Positions 8,734-20,674 of a stretch of DNA of 52,650 bases are shown piece after piece. The translations under genes and the position numbers were made by a program. The notes beneath the pieces were generated by a model. It searched no databases, had not been told where the DNA came from, and saw only the letters and a list, made by a program, of their open reading frames with translations. This DNA comes from Cerasicoccus arenae (GTDB taxonomy: Bacteria; Verrucomicrobiota; Verrucomicrobiia; Opitutales; Cerasicoccaceae). The stretch is from the NCBI RefSeq assembly GCF_014651635.1, contig NZ_BMXG01000028.1:1-52650 (forward strand), given 5' to 3'. Position 1 is the stretch's first letter. The number at the start of each line of letters is the position of its first letter.

Positions 8734-9147
8734 CTAAATATAATACATCGGCCCGGCGTCGCGGGGCATGAGATCGCGGATGGAAATCTCCTTGGCTCTT
8801 TCCTCAAAGGATGCGCCAATTTTATTCAATGCCTCAGCGACAAGAGAGCCGGACTGGCCAGCACGGGAAGGCTCGTTGGCGAAGAGACCTGGGTCGATGA
8901 CTCGCATTACGTCGAACAGAGACACCGCTTCTGGCTCGTTGGTGAGTGCATAGCCGCCTTGCTTACCGCGTCGGCTGGTGATCACTCCACCATTGCGCAA
9001 TTCGTTGAGAATCTGCACCAAGTAGTTTGACGGCACATCCTCGGCCTCAGCGAGGTCTTCGATGTGCGCGAGCTGTGGCCCACCATGGTAGCGACCCAGT
9101 TGGGCAAGGACACGGAGGGCATATTCGACTTTAAGGGAAAGCTTCAA
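8734..9147 (-). CDS. Rrf2-family transcriptional regulator
   Basis: A 137-aa winged-helix regulator. The frame is open further upstream, but the family begins with an M-K-L-S-x-K-x-E-Y-A-L-R pattern, and here a TTG at 9147 precedes KLSLKVEYALRVL exactly, so TTG is the probable start. The helix-turn-helix follows: IEDLAEAEDVPSNYLVQIL, then LRNGGVITSRRGKQGGYAL. The three clustered cysteines that hold the Fe-S cluster of IscR or NsrR are absent, since no Cys is seen, so sensing must differ. It is divergent from the MscS channel gene, and a strong palindrome abuts its start codon, which suggests autoregulation and control of the channel. Confidence 0.85.
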   Translation of the reverse strand: MKLSLKVEYALRVLAQLGRYHGGPQLAHIEDLAEAEDVPSNYLVQILNELRNGGVITSRRGKQGGYALTNEPEAVSLFDVMRVIDPGLFANEPSRAGQSGSLVAEALNKIGASFEERAKEISIRDLMPRDAGPMYYI

Positions 9148-9186
9148 CGTTGCTAAAGTTGAGTTCTTTACCCAACTTTGGCAACG
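9148..9186. promoter_or_regulatory. Candidate Rrf2 operator, long palindrome
   Basis: Two 14-base arms match at 13 of 14 positions: CGTTGC-T-AAAGTTG (9148-9161) and CAACTTT-G-GCAACG (9173-9186), with 11 bases between. One arm touches the Rrf2 TTG start; the other ends 13 bp before the MscS ATG at 9200. In RNA it would also form a long stem. Confidence 0.6.
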
Positions 9187-9199
9187 AAAACGATTAGCC

Positions 9200-10015
9200 A
9201 TGGACGAAGAAATCAAACAGGTCAGCGAAAGCGCCCAGTACGTAACGCAGTTTTTAATCGATAACGGAGCCAAGATTTTCTCCGCAATCTTCGTATTAGC
9301 GCTCGGCTACTGGCTCTCCGGCTGGCTGCGCAATCTACTGCTGCGCATGATGGAAAAGAAGGGGATGGACATCACCTTGGCCAAGTTCGTCTCGGGCTGC
9401 GTCCGATTAATCATCCTCATGATGGCCGTACTGTTCGCCATCGCTAAGTTTTACAGCATCTCGCCGCTGGTTGCACTTTTGGGTGCCAGCGCCTTCGGTC
9501 TGACCCTAGCCATCCAAGGACCAATCTCCAACTACGGAGCGGGCTTGATGATCATCATCACACGCCCGTTTGTGGTAGGCAATACGCTCACGGTGCAAGG
9601 GCAATATGGGCAGGTCAAAGAGATCACCCTCGCCTACACGCAGATGGAAAACGAAGATGGCGAGGTCATCACCATTCCCAACAAACACATCATGGGGGAG
9701 ATTTTCATCAACTCGCATGAATGCCGCATTGTGGAGGGCGTGATTGGCATCTCTTACGCAAGTGATGCCGATACCTCCATTGAAGCCGTGCTAAAGGCCT
9801 GTCAGGGTATTGAAGACGTTACGCAAGATCCACCCCCACAAGTCGGCATTGACGCCTTTGCGGACTCCTCAGTCAATATTGGCTACCGCTGCTGGGTCCC
9901 GACTAAAACCTTCCACGCGACCCGCTTTAAGATCAACCGCGCAGTTTATCAGGCAGTTCAGGATTGCGGCGCAGACATACCGTTCCCGCAGCTCGATGTG
10001 ACGGTGAAGAAGTAG
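9200..10015 (+). CDS. MscS-type small-conductance mechanosensitive channel
   Basis: A 271-aa inner-membrane channel that opens under membrane tension to release solutes during hypo-osmotic shock. Three hydrophobic helices are seen: about 26-48 (IFSAIFVLALGYWLSGWL), 68-88 (LIILMMAVLFAIAKF) and the pore helix near 95-125, where GASAFGLTLAIQGPISNYGAG carries the alternating Ala/Gly packing of TM3. The beta domain follows with RPFVVGNTLTVQG, a YTQMENEDGEVITIPN segment (the family has T-x-x-x-x-x-D-G-x-x-x-x-x-P-N) and an alpha/beta C-terminus. Length matches the E. coli MscS type (286 aa). It is divergent from the Rrf2 regulator with the shared palindrome between them, an uncommon pairing. Confidence 0.9.
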   Translation: MDEEIKQVSESAQYVTQFLIDNGAKIFSAIFVLALGYWLSGWLRNLLLRMMEKKGMDITLAKFVSGCVRLIILMMAVLFAIAKFYSISPLVALLGASAFGLTLAIQGPISNYGAGLMIIITRPFVVGNTLTVQGQYGQVKEITLAYTQMENEDGEVITIPNKHIMGEIFINSHECRIVEGVIGISYASDADTSIEAVLKACQGIEDVTQDPPPQVGIDAFADSSVNIGYRCWVPTKTFHATRFKINRAVYQAVQDCGADIPFPQLDVTVKK

Positions 10016-12966
<2,951 letters not shown>

Positions 12967-13059
12967 ATTTTGCAGGAACATGCAGAGCTGAGTCAGTCGT
13001 TTAGTTAACTCGAACACATACTCCGCTGCCTCCTGTTAAACCCTTTTTAAAGAAACCTC

Positions 13060-15498
<2,439 letters not shown>

Positions 15499-15515
15499 AC
15501 CTTTTCCAAATCGAT

Positions 15516-16184
15516 TTATTCAAACAGGTCGCCTTGTCGGGCGGCCTGTTTTTTCTCCGCCGACGGCAAACTGTGTTCCAGTAGCCAGCCGATCGATGCA
15601 TCTTCATAGCCAGGCTCAGCCAACAAACGTAACAGTAGCAGGGCCGAAGCCAATGCATCATATAATGCGCAATGTGCACGTTGACGCTTCTCCGGGCAAT
15701 GAGACTCGGCCAATGCTGCCAGTTCACTTTGCAATGCAAAGCGTTCGATCAATGCCCCTAACTGATAAGATTCCAAGCCGGGATAAACGACTTCATATAA
15801 GCGCCGCGTATCCACCCAAGGCCCCCAATCAGCGACCCTCCCCCCCCCCAGGTAATCTGGAGAGGCCGGCGGATAATTCCATTGCTGTTTGAGCAGTCCC
15901 TGCTCCACTGCCGCATGATGTGCGCCAAAGACCCCCCCCCCTCGCCAGTCACGAAAGCGCTCCCATTCATCCGCAAAAGGCGCACAGTCGGAGACATCGC
16001 TTTGGGCAATTCCATGCAGACGTGTATCTTGCGAAGTCAGTTCATCACGAGGCCGACAGAGACGGGTACTCGTTGACGCGACCCCCCCCCCTCGCATTTC
16101 GACCACACCATATTCCACCACCCCAGTCTTCGGCGCTCCTTCGAAGTCTATAACGTAAACCGGTATGTCGCGCCAACTAGGCAT
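15516..16184 (-). CDS. DnaQ-like 3'-5' exonuclease (DEDDh type)
   Basis: A 222-aa nuclease-fold protein. The ATG at 16184 is chosen because TGGAG lies 9 nt upstream, inside the end of the sulfatase gene, and it gives SWRDIPVYVIDFEG, the first exonuclease motif (Asp-x-Glu). The second motif region is GAHHAAVEQGLL, and the third is HCALYDALASALLLLRLL, with the His and Asp of the DEDDh type. VADWGPWVDTRRLYEVVYP lies between. Such enzymes proofread DNA or trim RNA or DNA ends. Three G10 runs in frame encode Gly-Gly-Gly (EMRGGGVAS, DWRGGGVFG, YLGGGRVAD). The gene follows the sulfatase by 4 bp. It converges with gyrA and its last codons form the gyrA terminator. Confidence 0.82.
   Translation of the reverse strand: MPSWRDIPVYVIDFEGAPKTGVVEYGVVEMRGGGVASTSTRLCRPRDELTSQDTRLHGIAQSDVSDCAPFADEWERFRDWRGGGVFGAHHAAVEQGLLKQQWNYPPASPDYLGGGRVADWGPWVDTRRLYEVVYPGLESYQLGALIERFALQSELAALAESHCPEKRQRAHCALYDALASALLLLRLLAEPGYEDASIGWLLEHSLPSAEKKQAARQGDLFE
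15523..15554 (+). terminator. Rho-independent terminator of gyrA
   Basis: Stem AACAGG-T-CGCC with GGCG-G-CCTGTT (one T-G pair), loop of six bases, followed by a T-run at 15549-15554. It ends 56 bp after the gyrA stop and overlaps the final codons (GDLFE) of the convergent exonuclease gene. Confidence 0.8.
15840..15849. repeat. C10 homopolymer, exonuclease codons
   Basis: Ten C; on the minus strand it reads through three GGG codons plus the start of the next codon in YLGGGRVAD of the DnaQ-like exonuclease. Frame is kept on both sides. Confidence 0.9.
15932..15941. repeat. C10 homopolymer, exonuclease codons
   Basis: Second C10 of the same gene, encoding DWRGGGVFG just before the second exonuclease motif. 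Frame is kept on both sides. Confidence 0.9.
16082..16091. repeat. C10 homopolymer, exonuclease codons
   Basis: Third C10 of the same gene, encoding EMRGGGVAS shortly after the first exonuclease motif. Frame is kept on both sides. Confidence 0.9.
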
Positions 16185-16188
16185 AAAA

Positions 16189-17718
16189 TCAGGCTCCAGC
16201 GATACGCGGCATCCACATTGGTTCCTTGCCCATCTCGGCAAAGACCAGTTTTTGCATTAGTTCCGCCTTTAGGTTCGCCGCCTCCGGATCGTTCCAAAGA
16301 TTGCGATATTCGCCAGGATCTTCCTGTAAATCGAACAGCTCCCCATAAGGTTTGTTGTAGTAGACAGTCAGCTTGTAGCGCTCATTGACGTAGGTCTTTA
16401 AGTGAATCGCAGTGGGTTGTTGGCGAAATTCCACCACACAATGATCACGAACCGAGTCCGCTTCTCCACGCCATACGCGTAGCTGATCTACGCCCTGCAT
16501 ATCATTTGGAACTGGTGCCCCAACGGCCTTCAAGAAGGATACAGGGATGTCGACCAAGCTTTGTAACGCGGCGGTCTCGACCCCAGCAGGAATCTGCCCT
16601 GGCCAGCTCGCGATCATCGGCACGCGGATTTCATCTTCGTAGTGGAACGGCCCTTTGGCATTGAGTCCATGATGGCCATAGAAATGACCATGGTCGGTCG
16701 TAAAGACGATTAACGTATTCTCTCGTTGGCCTGTCTCATCCAGGTAATCCAGCAGCTTACCGATGTAGTGATCCATCATGCTGATCATGCCATAGTAAAC
16801 AGCGATGTCCTTCGCCAAATCATCACGATCTTGCAAATGACTCCCCATACCATGATTCCAATTTCCTTCTCCTGGCGGATAATCAAAATTCGGCTTTTGC
16901 TTCTGCGTTTCCTGAATGTAGGGAGCACTGTTTTCGTGTTCTCCCGGCATTGCTTGTGGCACGGTAACATCGGCTGGATCATACATTGAGGCCCAAGGTT
17001 CTGGAACAAGATACGGCGGATGCGGATCAAAGTAACTCGCCCAAACGAAGAAAGGCTTATCATTTTCACGACAATGATCCATACGCGCAATAGACCTCTC
17101 GGTGATCCAGTTGTCGTAATGATACTCCTCAGGCAAAGTCCATGCATGACGTTGACTTACATTGGGCTTCCCATCTGTAAAATCAAAAGGACCCCACTTA
17201 TTCTGGAAGTGATCCTTCCAATCAGGTAAACCTTTCTCCTCCATCCAAAGCGCATAGTGCTGTCCCACATGGGCTTCGTCGCAATGATTGCGCGCTAGTT
17301 CCACGTGATTAAATCCATAAAATGGGCCATTGAACCCGCGCCAGAAATCAAGATCACGGAGCAGCGGATAGGACTCTAGCGATGAGTATTCATCAGTGCT
17401 TTCCAGAGGTTGGAAATGTGCTTTTCCAATCAGCGATGAATCGTAACCTTCGGCTTGTAGAAGCTCACCTATCGTCGTTGCAGTCTCTGGCAGCTTCGTC
17501 CCCAACGCCCAAGCTCCATGTTGACTTGGAAACTGGCCTGTGATCAATGAAGCGCGAGTGGGCGTGCATGTTGGATTAGGGCAATAGGCACGTGTGAACA
17601 GCAATCCATCGTTCGCGAGTCGGTCGAGATTCGGCGTTTTGACTTCGGGAAAATGCTTACCGATCGTATTCCAATGCTGCTGATCACTAGTAATGAAGAG
17701 GATATTAGGGCGAGTCAT
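16189..17718 (-). CDS. Sulfatase (S1 type, formylglycine-dependent)
   Basis: A 509-aa sulfate ester hydrolase. The N-terminus has RPNILFITSDQQ with the metal-binding Asp, and TPNLDRLANDG. The signature CTPTRASLITG places the Cys to be converted to formylglycine at residue 51. Further motifs are LIGKAHFQ, FFVWASYFDPHPPY, FTTDHGHFYGHHGLNAKGPFH with paired His and Asp ligands, and a C-terminal KLTVYYNKPYGELFDLQEDP as in polysaccharide and choline-type sulfatases. No signal peptide is seen, so it probably acts in the cytoplasm on imported sulfated sugars. It needs a formylglycine-generating enzyme, not in this window. The exonuclease gene starts 4 bp after it; the hisN-type gene is divergent. Confidence 0.9.
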   Translation of the reverse strand: MTRPNILFITSDQQHWNTIGKHFPEVKTPNLDRLANDGLLFTRAYCPNPTCTPTRASLITGQFPSQHGAWALGTKLPETATTIGELLQAEGYDSSLIGKAHFQPLESTDEYSSLESYPLLRDLDFWRGFNGPFYGFNHVELARNHCDEAHVGQHYALWMEEKGLPDWKDHFQNKWGPFDFTDGKPNVSQRHAWTLPEEYHYDNWITERSIARMDHCRENDKPFFVWASYFDPHPPYLVPEPWASMYDPADVTVPQAMPGEHENSAPYIQETQKQKPNFDYPPGEGNWNHGMGSHLQDRDDLAKDIAVYYGMISMMDHYIGKLLDYLDETGQRENTLIVFTTDHGHFYGHHGLNAKGPFHYEDEIRVPMIASWPGQIPAGVETAALQSLVDIPVSFLKAVGAPVPNDMQGVDQLRVWRGEADSVRDHCVVEFRQQPTAIHLKTYVNERYKLTVYYNKPYGELFDLQEDPGEYRNLWNDPEAANLKAELMQKLVFAEMGKEPMWMPRIAGA

Positions 17719-17833
17719 GCTGCTAAATTCAGAAGCATGAAACTGAGTTAGTCAAGTCGCAGCATGAGCATAAATTTTACTGGTTTTGAATCTTTAAGCG
17801 TGAGTTTTATTCGCTGAAAGCAACACTACTGCC

Positions 17834-18607
17834 ATGGACCTCGCACCATTCAAATCCTTTGCTCAGCAGCTTGCCGATGTCAGCGGCGAACGAATTCGTG
17901 GAATTTGGGAGACCGATGACCTCGGACTCGAATTTAAGGAAGACAATACTCCGGTCACTCGCGCAGACCGCGAAGCGGAGGAGCTAATGCGGGCAATGAT
18001 TAAAAAGCGTTTCCCCGATCATGGTATCATCGCCGAAGAGTTCGGTAATGAAAACGAAGATGCAGAATTTGTGTGGATACTTGATCCTATCGATGGCACG
18101 AAATCCTTTATGTCACATGTGCCGTTATTTGGCACATTGATTGGTCTGCTTCGCAACGGTGAACCCATCTTGGGCCTCATCAATCAACCGATCCTAAGGC
18201 AATGCCTAATCGGTGACAACGAGACAACCACTCTCAACGGAAAAATCGTTAAGGCCCGTCCTCAACTAGAGATTGAAAAATCAATCCTCCTAACCACAGA
18301 CCCCAATCTGATTGAGATGACCGACGACATTCCTGGCCTAAAAAAGCTGGTCCAGTCGGTTTATCTACGCCGAACATGGGGCGATTGCTACGGCTATTTA
18401 CTCGTAGCCACTGGTCGGGCAGATATCATGATTGATCCCATACTCGCACCTTGGGACTTACTTCCTCTAGTCCCTGTCATCCGAGGTGCAGGAGCCATGA
18501 TCACTGACTGGCAAGGGCAAGCTCCCAACTTGCACAATGTAACATCTGCCGTTGCCGCGCATCCTTATCTGCATCAGGAAGTCATCCACGCACTACGGAA
18601 AAGCTGA
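17834..18607 (+). CDS. hisN: Inositol monophosphatase-family phosphatase (histidinol-phosphatase type)
   Basis: A 257-aa Mg-dependent sugar/inositol-phosphate phosphatase. Visible residues: DNTPVTRADREAEELM at about 37-52, IAEEFG at 68-73 with the metal Glu, DPIDGTKSF near 86 with two metal Asp, and APWDLLPLVPVIRGAGAMITDWQG near 206. The last motif, with Leu-Leu-Pro-Leu-Val-Pro-Val and then Ala-Gly, and the DGTKSF (rather than DGTTNF) form are typical of the HisN histidinol-phosphatase subgroup, which makes histidinol in histidine synthesis. No other his gene lies nearby, so the symbol is a subgroup call and general IMPase activity is possible. The stop is 9 bp from the end of the convergent beta-helix gene. 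Confidence 0.75.
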   Translation: MDLAPFKSFAQQLADVSGERIRGIWETDDLGLEFKEDNTPVTRADREAEELMRAMIKKRFPDHGIIAEEFGNENEDAEFVWILDPIDGTKSFMSHVPLFGTLIGLLRNGEPILGLINQPILRQCLIGDNETTTLNGKIVKARPQLEIEKSILLTTDPNLIEMTDDIPGLKKLVQSVYLRRTWGDCYGYLLVATGRADIMIDPILAPWDLLPLVPVIRGAGAMITDWQGQAPNLHNVTSAVAAHPYLHQEVIHALRKS

Positions 18608-18617
18608 TAATAGTCGC

Positions 18618-19304
18618 CTAAAAACGCCGATCAATAATACGAGTTTCTGTCTTCGTATAGACCATTTTTCCCTCTGGTAAGTAACCACCAAAAGGCATGC
18701 TGGGCATGACCACCGCCTTGCGACCGAGAACTGTCCCTGGTTGCAGAACGGCATTACAGCCCGCCTCAGCGTGATCACCAAAGATTGCGCCGAACTTGCG
18801 TAAACCGCTATCCATAGAGCCTGTAGGCAGCCTCACGGGCACGTTTGCTTGGTCGAGACGTAAATTTGCGAGAATCACTCCAGCTCCCAAATGTGCTCCT
18901 TCACCCAAGATCGAGTCACCAACGTAATTGAAATGAGGGACCTGAGCTCCATCGAGTAGCAAACTATTTTTTAGTTCACAGGCATTTCCCACGACACAGT
19001 TCTGGCCAATAATCACTCTGCCTCGAATATATGCGTTTGGCCGAATTTCTGTTCCTGCTCCAATCCATGTCGGGCCTTCAATCACCGCCATCGGAGGCAA
19101 CTTAACGGACGGATGAATATAGACTTTACCCTTAACATGAATGCCCTTTGGTATCGCCGCATGTCCCTGCGCGCGTAACCAGTCAAAGGACGCGAGTGCA
19201 GGCTCTATTTGCGGAATCCAACTCCACGGAGTTCCATCAAGTGGAAAGTAATCGGCAAAGACGGCTAATGACTCGGGAAAGGTCAGTAAATCTGAGGCAA
19301 TCAT
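18618..19304 (-). CDS. Left-handed beta-helix (GlmU-C-like) sugar nucleotidyl/acyltransferase-type protein
   Basis: A 228-aa protein from ATG 19304; a TTG at 19331 would add nine residues but has no ribosome site. After a short helical lead (DLLTFPESLAVFADYFP, WSWIPQIEPAL) come hexapeptide turns: VYIHPSVKLPPMAVIEGP, TWIGAGTEIRPNAYIRG, VIIGQNCVVGNACELKN, then SILGEGAHLGAGVILANLRLD, FGAIFGDHAEAGCNAVLQPG and VVMPSMPFGGYLPEG. This is the trimeric acyltransferase fold and resembles the C-terminal domain of GlmU. There is no N-terminal nucleotidyltransferase domain, so it is not a full GlmU. A role in cell-wall or nucleotide-sugar metabolism is likely; exact chemistry unknown. Confidence 0.8.
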   Translation of the reverse strand: MIASDLLTFPESLAVFADYFPLDGTPWSWIPQIEPALASFDWLRAQGHAAIPKGIHVKGKVYIHPSVKLPPMAVIEGPTWIGAGTEIRPNAYIRGRVIIGQNCVVGNACELKNSLLLDGAQVPHFNYVGDSILGEGAHLGAGVILANLRLDQANVPVRLPTGSMDSGLRKFGAIFGDHAEAGCNAVLQPGTVLGRKAVVMPSMPFGGYLPEGKMVYTKTETRIIDRRF

Positions 19305-19416
19305 GAATGCATTTTGAAAGAGTTCGTTCAAGCTGTCGAGTCTTCGTATGTTCAGTTAGACATCAAAAATGAGCTTGCTAGTGAGAATCAATTTATTGAG
19401 AAAAAACTCCAATCAA

Positions 19417-19493
19417 CGGGCTGTAGCGCAGTCTGGTAGCGCGCGTCGTTCGGGACGACGAGGTCCAGGGTTCGAATCCCTGCAGCCCGACCA
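19417..19493 (+). tRNA. tRNA-Pro (anticodon CGG)
   Basis: A 77-base tRNA with the 3' CCA encoded. The acceptor stem pairs CGGGCTG with CAGCCCG, followed by the discriminator A. The D-arm is GCGCAGTCTGGTAGCGC. The anticodon stem CGTCG/CGACG closes the loop TTCGGGA, giving anticodon CGG, which reads CCG proline codons. The T-arm has GGTTCGAATCC. A C at position 1 with G72 suits a bacterial proline tRNA. Confidence 0.96.
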
Positions 19494-19633
19494 TGATCGT
19501 AGGATCGCTGAAGACTACCAAGAGATGGGCGTGAATGAGCAGGTTAGGAGGCATGATCAACATCACCGATTGTAATAGCAGATTAGCGATATATGCGCTT
19601 GACCTAATGTGACGCAAAGGTTACAAAAGTAAC

Positions 19634-19771
19634 ATGGTTTTAACATTAAGCTTGGTTCACGTTATTTATGGTATCGCTGCATTTGTTTTTGGTGTTCTAG
19701 CGCTAGATTTGTGGTTTGACCTCAGTTGGAGTCGTAAAGCACAGACAATGCACGCTAAACGCCGTCGATAA
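19634..19771 (+). CDS. Tiny single-span membrane protein
   Basis: A 45-aa reading frame. Residues 3-27 form one hydrophobic helix (LSLVHVIYGIAAFVFGVLAL), followed by DLWFDLSWSR and a basic tail ending AKRRR, so the C-terminus probably faces the cytoplasm. There is no good ribosome site. A TTGACC at 19599 and TACAAA at 19622 with 17 bases between would place the transcript start at or near the ATG, hinting at a leaderless message. It lies between the tRNA gene and the convergent deoxyribosyltransferase-like gene. Homologues were not recognised; a small regulatory membrane peptide is possible. Confidence 0.5.
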   Translation: MVLTLSLVHVIYGIAAFVFGVLALDLWFDLSWSRKAQTMHAKRRR

Positions 19772-19799
19772 GGTAAAGGCCAACAGAGAAATCTACTGA

Positions 19800-20537
19800 C
19801 TAAAGACCCGAGGGCTTAGTATCTCGCATAGGCGAGGATTTTGGCACGGGTATCAGCCCTCGATTTTGCTTACGAGCCATAGCTCTTTGCAAAATACGAT
19901 TACATTCCTCCGAGCTAATTTCTGCTCCAAAGAAGCGAGCCAACCAACTGTAGACGTGTGGCGCTTCCTGAGGTTCAATTCTTGATGGAGTTTCAAGGAC
20001 ACGATCAAATGCGTCAATGACAGCTTGAGCAATAACACGAACCATTGTGTGTGCCACTTCCGAACTACGCTCTTCAATCAAGACGTCTTCCGCCGCACTC
20101 ATTGGGAATTCCTCGAACACATTCTGGTAAATCGCGGATGCATTGAGTACTTCAACCTCGGTACGAGGAAAAAAGTGCATCATGAGGCTCCATGGATGTT
20201 GCTCACCTTCATCCTGACCTCGAGAATCAGTCCTCAGAATGACAGTGGGAATATCTGCAAACTTGGCCGTCATAAACTCCACGACTGCACCTGCCTCGAT
20301 TTCGGCCCCATCAAAATTAAACAAAGCCAAATCGCACTCAAGCAAGGTCAACAGCTTGTCGTCGCGAACTCGGTGCAGAGACTTTTTACCCTCGGGAAAA
20401 TTTTGTGGTAACACACTGCAAAAACGGTGATCTGAAATGTCAGAAATCGCCTCTGCTAATAATGCATTGCCCATCAAATCTTTATGGGTGAACTGATCTC
20501 CCGCAAAATATATATTAAGCGTGGGTTCGCTGGACAT
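19800..20537 (-). CDS. Nucleoside 2-deoxyribosyltransferase-like protein
   Basis: A 245-aa protein with the fold of nucleoside deoxyribosyltransferases, which swap the base of 2'-deoxynucleosides, or of related base-releasing hydrolases. It opens with LNIYFAGDQFTHKDLMGNA, the family's first strand and loop. DLALFNFDGAEIEAGAVVEF holds the D-G substrate Asp and the later Glu that would be the nucleophile (family: D-G-x7-D-x-G-x-x-x-E). The C-terminal 80 residues (WLARFFGAEISSEECNRIL onward) are an added helical part. ATG at 20537. It is divergent from the PhoX-like gene. A nucleotide salvage role is inferred from the family only. Confidence 0.72.
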   Translation of the reverse strand: MSSEPTLNIYFAGDQFTHKDLMGNALLAEAISDISDHRFCSVLPQNFPEGKKSLHRVRDDKLLTLLECDLALFNFDGAEIEAGAVVEFMTAKFADIPTVILRTDSRGQDEGEQHPWSLMMHFFPRTEVEVLNASAIYQNVFEEFPMSAAEDVLIEERSSEVAHTMVRVIAQAVIDAFDRVLETPSRIEPQEAPHVYSWLARFFGAEISSEECNRILQRAMARKQNRGLIPVPKSSPMRDTKPSGL

Positions 20538-20674
20538 GAATAGGCAAAGGTTTAAAGTTCCACGTTGGAATCAACCACAATGGAAAATGAGGTAATTATT
20601 GTATTATCGACGTTCTTTAGTCCCTGATTAAGGAAAAACATAGACACTTCGAGCTAAAAGAACGATTCTAAACT

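Noticed and set aside
8715-8769. ATGCCCCGC/GCGGGGCAT inverted repeat around the end of the Rrf2 gene
   Set aside because: The arms are nine bases with 37 between and no T-run, so it is not a convincing terminator; noted only as a possible weak structure.
19393-19617. 74-aa reading frame on the minus strand across the tRNA gene
   Set aside because: The GLQGFEPWTSSSRTTRAT type of peptide is the well-known false translation of a tRNA antisense strand.
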